A stretch of DNA of 64,000 nt from Stenotrophomonas sp. BIO128-Bstrain. Its GTDB lineage: Bacteria; Pseudomonadota; Gammaproteobacteria; Xanthomonadales; Xanthomonadaceae. The stretch spans positions 4,200,501-4,264,500 of the forward strand of contig NZ_CP124620.1 of assembly GCF_030128875.1 (NCBI RefSeq). Reading direction: 5' to 3'. The translations under genes and the position numbers were made by a program. The notes below the pieces were generated by a model. The model was not told where the DNA came from. It ran no database searches and was given only the letters and a program-made list of their open reading frames with translations. The stretch's first letter is position 1; each line of letters begins with the position of its first letter. Shown piece after piece: positions 44,401 to 53,090 of this stretch.

Positions 44401-44601
44401 CAGCGGCGCGGTCACCGTGGAGGCCATCGTCGTGGCGTCCGCGCCGGCCTGGTTGGCGTGCACGAAGATCACCGGGATCTGGATGTTCGGCAGTGCCGAC
44501 ACGCCCAGCTGCAGGTAGCAGATCACGCCCACCACGAACAGGCCGATGGCCAGCAGAGCGGTGCCGATCGGGCGGCGGATGAACGGGCCGGAGATGTTCA
44601 T
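41476..44601 (-). CDS. smeK: RND multidrug efflux permease, MdtC/SmeK-like
   Basis: A 1041-residue resistance-nodulation-division pump with 12 transmembrane helices (first at about 10-30; the middle core TLIAAVTVPLSLAGAALVMY and FVVDDAIVVIENIMRH carries the charged proton-relay residues) and two large periplasmic domains. Start ATG 44601 gives MNISGPFIRRPIGTALLAIG, typical of MdtB/MdtC. It is the third gene of an adaptor-pump-pump operon, as in MdtABC and SmeIJK. No outer-membrane factor gene is in the operon, so it likely uses a TolC homologue elsewhere. Substrates are inferred, not shown. Confidence 0.85.
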   Translation of the reverse strand: MNISGPFIRRPIGTALLAIGLFVVGVICYLQLGVSALPNIQIPVIFVHANQAGADATTMASTVTAPLERHLGQLPGIDRMRSSSSEGSSLVFMIFQSDRDIDSAALDVQTAINSAQSDLPAGLGTPMFQKANPNDDPVIAIALTSETQSADDLYNVADSLLAQRLRQITGVSSVDIAGASTPAVRVDVNLRLMNALGLTADDLRNAVRAANVTSPTGFLTDGNTTTAIIANDSVARAADFAQLVIKTADDGRVIRLQDIANVYDGQQDAYQAAWFNHKPAVVMYVFTRAGANIVETVDRVKAQIPTLRDYLEPGTTLTPYFDRTPTIRSSLHEVQITLLIALAMVVLTMALFLRRLAPTLIAAVTVPLSLAGAALVMYVLGFTLNNLSLLALVIAIGFVVDDAIVVIENIMRHLDEGMPRMQAALTGAREIGFTIVSITASLVAVFIPLLFAEGMMGAFFREFTVTLVAAIVVSMIISLTLTPALCSRFLSAHADAGAPSRFGRLLDAGHDRMLRIYVKLLDFSLRHALLLSLTPLLLIGATVFLFGAVKKGAFPPQDTGLIWGRANSSATVSFEDMVNRQRRITDMLMADPAVKTVGVRLGSGRQGSSAQFNVELKSRKDGRRETTAQALARLSAKADRYPDLQLRLRAIQDLPSNDGGGASQGAQYRVSLQGNDLAQLQEWLPKLQAALKKNPKLADVGTDVDAAGLRQNIVIDRAKAARLGVSVGAIDGALYGAFGQRQISTIYSDINQYSVVVNALPEQTATPGALDQIYVRAGNGEMVPITAVAEQVPGLAPSQITHENQYTTMDLSYNLAPGTSMGEAKAIIDSTVNGMRMPGDIRLADDAGFGFDSDPMAMLILVMAAIITVYLVLGMLYESLIHPVTILSTLPAAGVGALLALYGTNTELSVISMIALVLLIGIVKKNAIMMIDFAVVAQREHGKTPLEAAREASIVRFRPIMMTSMVAILAAVPLAIGLGEGSELRRPLGIAMIGGLLFSQSLTLLSTPALYVIFSCLRERWVARRARRREKRALKRAAAAR

Positions 44602-44635
44602 CGAACGCCTCCGCAGCGGTCTGCGGTGCTCATCA

Positions 44636-47600
44636 TCACGCCTGCGGCTCCTGCACCGGGCCATGGCCGTGACGCAGCGCGCGCTGTTCGCGGCGCTGGC
44701 GCAGGCGCTCGGAGAAGCGCTCCATGTACAGGTAGATCACCGGCGTGGTGTACAGCGTGACCAGCTGCGACAGCAGCAGGCCGCCGACGATGGCGATGCC
44801 CAGCGGGCGGCGCAGCTCCGAGCCGATGCCGGTGCCCAGCGCCAGCGGCAGCGCGCCGAGCATGGCCGCGGCGGTCGTCATCATGATCGGGCGGAAGCGC
44901 AGCAGGCAGGCGCGGCGGATCGCTTCATGCGCGTTGGCCCCGGTGCGGCGTGCCTCGATCGCGAAGTCGACCATCATGATGCCGTTCTTCTTGACGATGC
45001 CGATCAGCAGCACGATGCCGACGATGCCATCCACCGACAGCGGCAACCCGCACACCATCAGTGCCAGCAGTGCGCCGACACCGGCCGGCGGCAGGGTGGA
45101 GATGATGGTGAAGGGGTGGATGTAGCTTTCATACAGCACGCCCAGCACGATGTAGATCAGCACCAGCGAGGCCAGCAGCAGCCACACCACGTCGGTCTGG
45201 CTGCCGGTGAACTCGGCCGCCTTGCCGATGAACTGCGCATGCACCTGCGAGGGCATGTCCAGGCCGGCCTTGGTTTCCTCGATCGCCTTGACCGCATCGG
45301 ACAGCGAGTAGCCCGGCGCGATGTTGAACGACACCGTGACCGCCGGCAGCTGTTGCTGGTGGCTGACCACCAGCGGGGTGCTGGTGACCTTGCCTTCGGC
45401 CAGCGCGGCCAGCGGAATGATGTTGCCCGCACCGACCGGGATACCGGTGTTCTGCGCGCCGATGCCGGTGGCCGTGGACGAGTTGGACGAGGTGACCTGG
45501 CCGAAGTTGGTGGCGTTGCTGCCGGTCAATGCACCGGCCCCGTTGGAGGCCACCGCCAGCTGGTTCATCAGCGCGGTGCTGGTGCGGAATTCCGGCGCCA
45601 CTTCCAGCACCACGCGGTACTGGTTGAGCTCGGTGAAGATGGTGGAGATCTGGCGCTGGCCGAAGGCGTCGTACAGGGTGTCGTCGATGGTCTGCATCGG
45701 CACGCCGAGCACGCTGGCCTTGTCGCGGTCGATGGTCAGTTCCAGCGCGCGGCCCTGGTTGGACAGGTTGTTGTCCACGTCGGCCAGTTCCGGGCGCTGG
45801 CGCAGCGCTTCGGTCAGCCGGGTGGCCTGCAGCGCGACCTGCGCGCTGTCCACGTCCGACAGCGAGTACTGGTACTCGGTGGCCGCCACGCGGGTATCCA
45901 GGGTGACGTCCTGCACCGGCTTGAGATACAGCGCCACGCCGGGGATGCCGGCCACGGCCTTCTGCAGGCGCGGCAGGATCTCATCCAGGCCATCGCGGTC
46001 GCCGCGCTCCTTGAGCACGATCGACAACTGGCCCTGGTTGAGCGTGGGGTTCATGGTGCCGGCGCCGATGAAGGCGGACACGCCGGTCACCGCCGGATCG
46101 CTGCGCAGGGCTTCGGCCACGGCCTTGGTGCGCTGCTCCATCTGCGGGAAGGCGATGTTCTGGTCGGCCTGGACCACGCCGGTGATCAGGCCGGTGTCCT
46201 GTTCGGGCAGCAGACCCTTGGGGATCACGATGTACAGCACCACGGTCAGCACCAGCGCACCGGCGGCGACGGCCAGGGTCAGCGGCTGGTGATCGAGCAC
46301 CCAGTCCAGGCTGCGCTCGTACAGGCCGACGGTGCGCGACCACACGGTGGTCTTGCCGGCCGCGGCGGCACGCTCGTGCGCGTCTTCGCCTTCGGGCAGC
46401 GCGTCCGGCTTGAGCAGGTAGGCGCACATCATCGGGGTGAGCGTCAGCGAGATCAGCATCGACAGCGTCACCGCGATGCTCAGCACCCAGGCGAACTCAT
46501 GGAACAGGCGGCCGGTGACGCCGGGCATCAGCAGCAGCGGCAGGAACACCGCCACCAGCGAGATGGTCAGCGAGAGCACCGTGAAGCCGATCTGCTGCGC
46601 GCCGATCTCGGCTGCTTCGGGGCCGCTCTTGCCCTGTTCGATGTAACGCACGATGTTCTCGATCATCACGATCGCATCGTCGACCACGAAGCCGGTGGCC
46701 ACCACCAGCGCCATCAGTGAGAGGTTGTCCAGCGACATGCCGGCGAACGCCATCACCCCGAAGGTGCCGGCCAGCGACAGCGGCACCGCCACCGAGGGAA
46801 TGATGGTGGCCCACAGGCGGCGCAGGAACACGAAGATCACCGCCACCACCAGGCCGATGGTCAGGATCAGGGTGAACTGCACTTCATGCACCGAGGCGCG
46901 GATGGTCTCGGTCCGGTCGTTGAAGATCTCCAGGTGCACGTCGGCCGGCAGCACGTTCTGCAGCTGCGGCAGCAGCGTACGGATGCGCTCGACGGTCTGC
47001 ACGATGTTGGCACCGGGCTGGCGGCGCACTTCCAGCAGCACCGCCGGCTTGCCATCGGCCCACGCGGCCAGCTGGTCGTTCTCCACGCCATCGACCACGT
47101 TGGCGACATCGGACAGGCGCACCGGGCGGCCGTTCTTGTAGCTGATGATGGTGTCGCGGTACTCGGCGGCGCTGGTCAGCTGGTCATTGGTGCCGATCGA
47201 GTAGGACTGGGTCTTGCCGTTGAGCGAGCCCTTGGGCGCGTTGACGTTGGCCTGGGTCAGCGCGCTGCGCAGGTCTTCCAGGGTCAGGCCCATGTTGGAC
47301 AGCTGCGCCGGGTTGACCTGGATGCGCACGGCCGGGCGCACGTTGCCGGCGATGGAGACCAGGCCCACGCCCTGCACCTGCGACAGGCGCTGGGCGAGGA
47401 TGGAGTCGGCGTAGTTGTTGACGTCGCGCAGCGGGCGCGTGTCGGAGGTGAGCTTGAGGGTGACGATCGCCGCATCGGCCGGGTTCACCCGGTTGTAGAC
47501 CGGCTGGTAGGGCAGCGAAGACGGCAGCGTGGCCTGGCGGATCGCGGCCTGCACGTCCTGCGCGGCGATGTCGATGTCGCGGTCCATCGAGAACTGCAGG

Positions 47601-47875
47601 ATGATCGTGGACAGCCCCGCCGACGAATCGGAGGTCATGATCTCCAGCCCGGAAATCTGCCCGAACTGGCGCTCCAGCGGCGTGGTCACCAGCGAGGCCA
47701 TGGTGACCGCGTTGGCGCCGGGGTACTGGGTGGTCACCACCAGGCTGGGCGCATCGATCTCGGGCAGCGCCGACACCGGCAGCTGGCGGTAACCGAGGAT
47801 GCCGAGCAGCAGCAGGCCTGCCATCAGCAGCGAGGTGGCGATCGGGCGGCGGATGAAAATCGTCGAAAAGCCCAC
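44636..47875 (-). CDS. smeJ: RND multidrug efflux permease, MdtB/SmeJ-like
   Basis: A 1079-residue RND pump starting at GTG 47875. N-terminal FIRRPIATSLLMAGLLLLGI, the proton-relay helix FVVDDAIVMIENIVRYIEQG and IYIVLGVLYESYIHPFTIIS are standard features. It is upstream of the second pump by 34 bases and downstream of the adaptor. Two different pumps fed by one adaptor is the MdtABC/SmeIJK arrangement, where both subunits form a heterotrimer. Which substrates this pair exports cannot be told here. Confidence 0.85.
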   Translation of the reverse strand: MGFSTIFIRRPIATSLLMAGLLLLGILGYRQLPVSALPEIDAPSLVVTTQYPGANAVTMASLVTTPLERQFGQISGLEIMTSDSSAGLSTIILQFSMDRDIDIAAQDVQAAIRQATLPSSLPYQPVYNRVNPADAAIVTLKLTSDTRPLRDVNNYADSILAQRLSQVQGVGLVSIAGNVRPAVRIQVNPAQLSNMGLTLEDLRSALTQANVNAPKGSLNGKTQSYSIGTNDQLTSAAEYRDTIISYKNGRPVRLSDVANVVDGVENDQLAAWADGKPAVLLEVRRQPGANIVQTVERIRTLLPQLQNVLPADVHLEIFNDRTETIRASVHEVQFTLILTIGLVVAVIFVFLRRLWATIIPSVAVPLSLAGTFGVMAFAGMSLDNLSLMALVVATGFVVDDAIVMIENIVRYIEQGKSGPEAAEIGAQQIGFTVLSLTISLVAVFLPLLLMPGVTGRLFHEFAWVLSIAVTLSMLISLTLTPMMCAYLLKPDALPEGEDAHERAAAAGKTTVWSRTVGLYERSLDWVLDHQPLTLAVAAGALVLTVVLYIVIPKGLLPEQDTGLITGVVQADQNIAFPQMEQRTKAVAEALRSDPAVTGVSAFIGAGTMNPTLNQGQLSIVLKERGDRDGLDEILPRLQKAVAGIPGVALYLKPVQDVTLDTRVAATEYQYSLSDVDSAQVALQATRLTEALRQRPELADVDNNLSNQGRALELTIDRDKASVLGVPMQTIDDTLYDAFGQRQISTIFTELNQYRVVLEVAPEFRTSTALMNQLAVASNGAGALTGSNATNFGQVTSSNSSTATGIGAQNTGIPVGAGNIIPLAALAEGKVTSTPLVVSHQQQLPAVTVSFNIAPGYSLSDAVKAIEETKAGLDMPSQVHAQFIGKAAEFTGSQTDVVWLLLASLVLIYIVLGVLYESYIHPFTIISTLPPAGVGALLALMVCGLPLSVDGIVGIVLLIGIVKKNGIMMVDFAIEARRTGANAHEAIRRACLLRFRPIMMTTAAAMLGALPLALGTGIGSELRRPLGIAIVGGLLLSQLVTLYTTPVIYLYMERFSERLRQRREQRALRHGHGPVQEPQA

Positions 47876-47963
47876 GGGCGGGTCCTTGCTGGTGCGTCGT
47901 GCTGCGTTGGATCAGGCGAACGCCGGCGCTTGGGCCGGCGTCAGGTACACAGGGCGGGCGCGA

Positions 47964-49202
47964 TCAGCGCGGACCGCCACCGCGGCGTCCACCGCCACCC
48001 TGCTGCTGGGCGGCCTTGAGCTCGGCTTCGGTCGGTGCGGCCGGGGTTTCGCCGGGCTTGAGCGCGGTGACCTTGGCGCCCGGCTTGAGCCGGAACTGGC
48101 CTTCGCTCACGACCCGTTCGCCGCCCTTCAGGCCCTCGGTGATCTGCACCTGGCTGTCGCCGACTTCCACGCCGCTCTTGACCGTCTGCATGGCCACGGT
48201 GCTGTCCGGCTTGACGATATAGACGTACTCGCCGTCCGGGCCACGCATCACGGCCTGGGTCGGGATGACGACGCCGCCGGCGATGGTGCGCAGCTGCATG
48301 CGGACGTTGACGAACTGGCCCGGCCACAGCGAATTGTCTTCGTTGTCGAACAGGGCGCGCGCGCGGAAGGTGCCGCTGTCGCTGCTGATCTGGTTGTCGA
48401 CCACGTCCAGCTTGCCGCCATCGGTCAGTACGTGCGCATCGTTGCGGTCCAGCGCGGCGATGGCCACCGCGCCGGCGGCCTGGGCCTGGCGGACGGCGGG
48501 CAGCTGACGCTCGGGCAGATTGAACACGACGTGGATCGGGTGGATCTGGGTCAGGGTCACCAGCGCGGTGCCGGCGCTGACGATGTTGCCGGCATCGACT
48601 GCACGGATACCGGCGATGCCCGAGATCGGCGCCGTCACGCGGGTGTACTGCAGCTGCACCTGGGCGGCGCGCATGCTGGCTTCGTTGGCCGCCACGGCAC
48701 TTTCAAACTGGGCCACCTGGTTGCGCTGGGTATCCAGGTCGGTCTTGGCTACGTACTGGCGGTACTCGGCCGAGTTCGAGCGCTGGTAGTTGGAGCGGGC
48801 GGTGGCGAGCTGGGCCTGGTTCTGGCGCTTGGCCGCCGCGGCCTCGTCGTAGCTGGCCTGCAGGGTGCGCGGATCGATCTGGGCGAGCAGGTCGCCCTTC
48901 TTCACTTCCTGGCCTTCCTTGAAGTTCAGGCTGATCAGCTGGCCGCCGACCTGCGGGCTCACGGTGACGGTGTTCATCGCCGCGACCGTACCCAGTGCGC
49001 TTGCATAGACCGGCACGTCCTGGCGCGCCGCCTCGATCACCGTGACCGGCACCGGGCCTGCATTGGCCGGATCACCGCCCTGGCGCCCTTCGGCTGCCGG
49101 ACCTGCCGCGTCTCCCTTCTTGCCGCCCATCAGGCGCACACCCATGACGGCAACCACCAGCACTGCGACCACCAGCAGCACGATCTTCCAGAAACGCGAC
49201 AT
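47964..49202 (-). CDS. smeI: RND periplasmic adaptor, MdtA/SmeI-like
   Basis: A 412-residue membrane-fusion protein linking the pumps to an outer-membrane factor. It has an N-terminal anchor (about 5-22), a coiled hairpin (about 105-175), a lipoyl-like domain (VSPQVGGQLISLNFKEGQEV and TRVTAPISGIAGIRAVDAGN) and a beta barrel (about 215-340). The C-terminus is a Gly/Arg-rich tail (GGGGRRGGGPR). It is the first gene of the operon with smeJ- and smeK-like pumps. Confidence 0.87.
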   Translation of the reverse strand: MSRFWKIVLLVVAVLVVAVMGVRLMGGKKGDAAGPAAEGRQGGDPANAGPVPVTVIEAARQDVPVYASALGTVAAMNTVTVSPQVGGQLISLNFKEGQEVKKGDLLAQIDPRTLQASYDEAAAAKRQNQAQLATARSNYQRSNSAEYRQYVAKTDLDTQRNQVAQFESAVAANEASMRAAQVQLQYTRVTAPISGIAGIRAVDAGNIVSAGTALVTLTQIHPIHVVFNLPERQLPAVRQAQAAGAVAIAALDRNDAHVLTDGGKLDVVDNQISSDSGTFRARALFDNEDNSLWPGQFVNVRMQLRTIAGGVVIPTQAVMRGPDGEYVYIVKPDSTVAMQTVKSGVEVGDSQVQITEGLKGGERVVSEGQFRLKPGAKVTALKPGETPAAPTEAELKAAQQQGGGGRRGGGPR

Positions 49203-49433
49203 TCAATAACTCCTGAGGGGGCTGGCGGAGGGCGGGGGGCCCCGGTTGGCTAGGCGCAAAGCATACTCGTCGCCCGTGGCCTTTCATGCATGACGGATGG
49301 GACGGGCGATCAGACCGGATGTGACGGGTGAGGTTCCCCCATGAACGTTCGCCGGGGCAGAAAGTTACACCGCGGCGGTTCCGGATGCCCTACATTCAGG
49401 TTCGACCGTTGTCCTGCCCCGTGGAGACCTGCA

Positions 49434-50765
49434 ATGCCCCGTCTGTCGCTGCTGATGTCCGCCCTGCTGTTGGCCACCCCCGGCCTGGCCGCCGCCGCCC
49501 CCGCCGAACGCCCCGAAGTGGCGGCCGCCGCGACCCGCCTCAAGGCCCAGGTCATCGACTGGCGCCGCGATTTCCACCAGCACCCGGAGCTGTCCAACCG
49601 CGAGGAACGCACCTCGGCCAAGGTCGCCGAGCGCCTGCGCGCGATGGGCCTGAAGCCGCAGACCGGTATCGCCCACCATGGCGTGGTGGCCATCATCAAG
49701 GGCGGCAAGCCCGGCCCGCGGATCGCCCTGCGCGCGGACATGGACGCCCTGCCGGTGACCGAACAGACCGGCCTGCCGTTCACCTCCAAGGCCACCAGCA
49801 CCTACCGCGGCGAGACCGTCGGGGTGATGCACGCCTGCGGCCACGATGCCCACACCGCCATCCTGCTGGGCGTGGCCGACGCGCTGGTGAAGATGCGCGC
49901 GAACCTGCCTGGCGAAGTGATGCTGATCTTCCAGCCCGCCGAAGAGGGCGCGCCGCCGCCGGAAGAGGGCGGTGCGGCGCTGATGCTCAAGGAAGGGCTG
50001 TTCAAGGACTTCAAGCCCGAGGCGGTGTTCGGCCTGCACGTGTTCTCCAGCGTGCCCGCGGGCCAGATCGCGGTGCGCGGCGGCCCGCTGATGGCGGCCT
50101 CGGACCGGTTCGGGATCAAGGTGATCGGCCGCCAGACCCATGGCTCGGCGCCGTGGAACGGGGTGGACCCGATCGTGGCCACGGCCGACCTGGTCGGCAC
50201 CGCGCAGACCATCGTCAGCCGCCGCGCCAACCTCTCCAAGCAGCCGGCGGTGGTGACCTTCGGCGCGATCAAGGGCGGCATCCGCTACAACATCATCCCC
50301 GATGAAGTGGAGATGGTCGGCACCATCCGTACCTTCGACGAGGGCATGCGCCAGCAGATCTTCGCCGACCTGCGCAACGTGGCCGAGCACACCGCGGCCG
50401 CGCACGGGGCCAAGGCGGAAACCGAGATCTACGAATCCGAAGGCAACCCGGCCACGGTCAACGACCCGGCCCTGACCGCGCGGATGCTGCCGAGCCTGCA
50501 GGCCGTGGTGGGCGAAGGCAATGTCTACGAGCCGCCGCTGCAGATGGGCGCCGAGGACTTCTCGCTGTATGCCCAGCAGGTGCCGGGCATGTTCTTCTTC
50601 GTCGGCTCGACCGGCGAGGGGATCGATCCGGCCACGGCGCCGGCCAACCATTCGCCGAAGTTCCTGCTCGATGAGAAGGCGCTCGATGTGGGCCTGCGCG
50701 CGCTGCTGCAGGTGAGCCTGGATTACCTCAATGGGACGCCGGCTGCGGCGCCTGGCGCGGGCTGA
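49434..50765 (+). CDS. M20 family metallopeptidase / amidohydrolase, secreted
   Basis: A 443-residue M20D-type hydrolase with a signal peptide (MPRLSLLMSALLLATPGLAA...) and the metal site HACGHDAHTAILLG, with QPAEEGAPPPEEGG and GLHVFSSVPAG following; the family includes IAA-amino acid and N-acyl-amino-acid hydrolases. FFHQHPELSNREERTS-like sequence opens the catalytic domain. The start is ATG 49434 with GGAGA upstream; a longer frame from 49341 has no signal peptide. Acting in the periplasm is inferred from the signal. Confidence 0.88.
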   Translation: MPRLSLLMSALLLATPGLAAAAPAERPEVAAAATRLKAQVIDWRRDFHQHPELSNREERTSAKVAERLRAMGLKPQTGIAHHGVVAIIKGGKPGPRIALRADMDALPVTEQTGLPFTSKATSTYRGETVGVMHACGHDAHTAILLGVADALVKMRANLPGEVMLIFQPAEEGAPPPEEGGAALMLKEGLFKDFKPEAVFGLHVFSSVPAGQIAVRGGPLMAASDRFGIKVIGRQTHGSAPWNGVDPIVATADLVGTAQTIVSRRANLSKQPAVVTFGAIKGGIRYNIIPDEVEMVGTIRTFDEGMRQQIFADLRNVAEHTAAAHGAKAETEIYESEGNPATVNDPALTARMLPSLQAVVGEGNVYEPPLQMGAEDFSLYAQQVPGMFFFVGSTGEGIDPATAPANHSPKFLLDEKALDVGLRALLQVSLDYLNGTPAAAPGAG

Positions 50766-50935
50766 AGCCAGCGGACGGCTGGTAGACGGCAGGTCCCGGC
50801 CGCTGGCCGGGGCGAAAACCGGCACGGGCGGGAGGGTTCCGATCCTCCCCCCGACTGGGGATGCAACCACCCGGCCGCCGGGTCCGTTCGTTTTCGCCGG
50901 CGGACGCCGCGCGCCTACCGGCGTAAAATGGCGGC

Positions 50936-51754
50936 ATGAATACCCCCCAGGACTCCAGCCTCGGTCGCGAGGTGGCTTACCCGTCGCAGTACGATCCCGG
51001 CCTGCTTTTCCCCATCCCGCGCCGCGGCGCCCGCGAAGAGATCGGCCTGGACGAGGCGGCGCTGCCGTTCGTCGGCCATGACCGCTGGCAGGCCTATGAG
51101 CTGAGCTGGCTGGACGGGCGCGGCAAGCCGCGCGTGGCGGTGGCCACGGTCAGCGTGCCGTGCACCTCGCCGAACCTGATCGAATCCAAGTCATTCAAGC
51201 TGTACCTCAATTCGCTCAACAGCACGCGCTTCGACGATGACGCGGCTGCGCGCCTGTGCATCACGCGCGATCTGTCGGCCTGTGCGGGGGCGGTGGTGAC
51301 GGTCGTGTTCGGGGTGCCACCGCTGGTGGAAGACGCCGAGGGCGAATCGCTGGACGAGCGCGACGTGGCCATCGAGCGCTACGGCCCACCGGCGCCGGAA
51401 TTCCTGTTCGCCTATGCCGATGACGTGGTCACCGAGACATTGAGTTCGGCGCTGCTCAAGTCCAACTGCCCGGTCACCGGCCAGCCGGACTGGGCCAGTG
51501 TCAGCGTGCGCTACCGCGGCCCGAAGATCGACCGCGACGGCTTGCTGAAGTACCTGATCAGCTACCGCGAACACGCCGAGTTCCATGAGCAGTGCGTTGA
51601 GCGGATCTTCAGCGAGATCACCCAGCGCTGCCAGCCACAGTGGCTGGAAGTGGAAGCGCGCTACACCCGGCGCGGCGGGCTGGACATCAACCCGTGGCGG
51701 GCTAGCCCGGGCATCGCCGCCCCGGCACGTACCGTCCGCGACCTGCGCCAGTAG
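50936..51754 (+). CDS. queF: 7-cyano-7-deazaguanine reductase, bimodular QueF
   Basis: NADPH-dependent reduction of preQ0 to preQ1 in queuosine synthesis. The 272-residue enzyme is the two-module type of gammaproteobacteria. [17 protein letters not shown] is the substrate/NADPH motif, and [14 protein letters not shown] carries the catalytic cysteine and aspartate. Start is ATG 50936. The TAG stop is inside the GTAG head of a REP element. Confidence 0.95.
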   Translation: MNTPQDSSLGREVAYPSQYDPGLLFPIPRRGAREEIGLDEAALPFVGHDRWQAYELSWLDGRGKPRVAVATVSVPCTSPNLIESKSFKLYLNSLNSTRFDDDAAARLCITRDLSACAGAVVTVVFGVPPLVEDAEGESLDERDVAIERYGPPAPEFLFAYADDVVTETLSSALLKSNCPVTGQPDWASVSVRYRGPKIDRDGLLKYLISYREHAEFHEQCVERIFSEITQRCQPQWLEVEARYTRRGGLDINPWRASPGIAAPARTVRDLRQ

Positions 51755-51820
51755 AGCGACCCCACGGGTCGCTGCCCCGGAACCCGGCACCACGCGCAGC
51801 CACCTATGGGGTGGCTCTAC
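51751..51820. repeat. REP-like pair at the end of queF
   Basis: GTAGAGCGACCCCACGGGTC at 51751 and an inverted unit ending ACCTATGGGGTGGCTCTAC at 51820. The GTAG head supplies the TAG stop of queF. The stem GAGCGACCC differs from the other REPs in the window. Confidence 0.7.
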
Positions 51821-51939
51821 CCCCGGGCAACGTGGCCGCCGGTAGCCGTTCCGCACGTCTTCACATCCACGCCATGCCCCATTAACAAGGGCTGTGACAC
51901 CGTGCCTCCCATGTCGTCAATCAAGACGGGAGTGTATGG

Positions 51940-52233
51940 ATGAGTACCGATAAGAAAGTCGACTTTTCCGGTGTCAGCGCCAGCGTTGACACCACCGCGC
52001 AGAAAGTCGATCAGGTCGATTTCTCGGGTGTGACCGCCTCGGTGGATACCACCGCGGAGAAGGTAGGAGGCACCTACACGGTGCAGAAGGGCGATTCGCT
52101 CTCGAAGATCGCCAAGCAGGAACTGGGCGATGCCAATGCGTGGAAGCGCATCTTCGAGGCCAACCGCGACGTGCTGGACGATCCAGACAAGATCCAGCCC
52201 GGCCAGACCCTGAAACTGCCGCCCAAAGCCTGA
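51940..52233 (+). CDS. Small LysM-domain protein with internal repeat
   Basis: A 97-residue protein. Residues 1-41 hold a tandem repeat: VDFSGVSASVDTTAQKVDQ and VDFSGVTASVDTTAEKVGG. Residues 45-95 form a LysM domain (TYTVQKGDSLSKIAKQELGD then ANAWKRIFEANRDV and PGQTLKLP). No signal peptide is seen. It resembles Kbp/YgaU, a cytoplasmic potassium sensor with BON and LysM domains, although the BON domain is missing. A lipoprotein gene follows 39 bases later. Confidence 0.8.
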   Translation: MSTDKKVDFSGVSASVDTTAQKVDQVDFSGVTASVDTTAEKVGGTYTVQKGDSLSKIAKQELGDANAWKRIFEANRDVLDDPDKIQPGQTLKLPPKA

Positions 52234-52272
52234 TCCACTTTACTGCCCACCATCACACAGGGAGCAATCTCC

Positions 52273-52776
52273 ATGAAGAAGTCGTCCATCAGTACTGCCG
52301 TTCTCGCTGCGCTTCTGGCCACCGTAGCCCTGGCTGGCTGCAAGAAGAAAGAAGACACCGCCGATAACAACGCACAGCCGGCGGCGACCGCGCCTGCCGC
52401 GCCGGCTCCGATGACCGAAGCCGCGCCGCAGCCGATGACCGCTGCCACCGGCGTGACCGTTTCGACCGTCACCGTCGGCAAGACCGCTGCGGCGGACAAG
52501 ACCGTCACCTCGGCCGCATTGTTCGCGCCGAAGGACGACATCATCGTCTCGATCCGCACGGACGGCAGCGCCAACAACGCCAACGTCGCGGCCAAGCTGA
52601 CCTTCCAGAACGGGCAGGTTGCCGGTGAGCAGAACCAGGTGGTCAATACCACCGGTGCCGAGACCACCAACATCTCCTTCAAGAATGCCAATGGCTGGCC
52701 GGCGGGCAAGTACCGCGCGGAAGTCACGGTAGATGGTAAGGCGGCTGGATCGCCGCAGGAGTTTGAGGTCAAGTAA
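52273..52776 (+). CDS. Putative lipoprotein of unknown function
   Basis: A 167-residue lipoprotein with lipobox LAGC (cysteine about residue 23) followed by KKK, an Ala/Pro-rich linker to about 60, and a beta-rich domain with NNANVAAKLTFQNGQVAGEQ. Start ATG 52273 follows AGGGAG. It is likely cotranscribed with the LysM gene. A strong terminator follows at 52817. Function unknown. Confidence 0.75.
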   Translation: MKKSSISTAVLAALLATVALAGCKKKEDTADNNAQPAATAPAAPAPMTEAAPQPMTAATGVTVSTVTVGKTAAADKTVTSAALFAPKDDIIVSIRTDGSANNANVAAKLTFQNGQVAGEQNQVVNTTGAETTNISFKNANGWPAGKYRAEVTVDGKAAGSPQEFEVK

Positions 52777-52816
52777 GCCTAGACGCCGACTCTCTCCCGG
52801 CAACAGGCTCACGATG

Positions 52817-52848
52817 GACGCAGCCGCGAGGCTGCGTCTTTTTTATTG
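52817..52848 (+). terminator. Rho-independent terminator after the lipoprotein gene
   Basis: GACGCAGCC-gcga-GGCTGCGTC, a perfect 9-bp stem, is followed by TTTTTTATT. It ends the LysM-lipoprotein transcript. Confidence 0.92.
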
Positions 52849-53090
52849 TTCTTTTTCCATCGGCGTGGCAAGCAGAAGTGCTTGATGCCATTGCGCGCAC
52901 ATCCGCCGGTGTGGGTCGAGCGCAGCGCGGCCCGCGTAGCCAGATGATTGCCGCCTCACGGAAGGACTCGGTTTCAGGCTCGCAGCAGGCTCCAGCGGTG
53001 GCATCACCCGATCCACACTATCCGCGGATGGCGGAACTCGTATAGTCGGAGGATGGGGCGTGGCGCGGCGCTGGGATCCAAGGAGCGGCA

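Noticed and set aside
41377..46720. Long plus-strand frames over the RND pump genes
   Set aside because: Antisense to conserved RND permeases with clear transmembrane and relay motifs.
50766..50840. Possible REP unit between the M20 gene and queF
   Set aside because: GGTCCCGGCCGCTGGCCGGGGC is palindromic but lacks the GTAG head and a partner, so it was left out.
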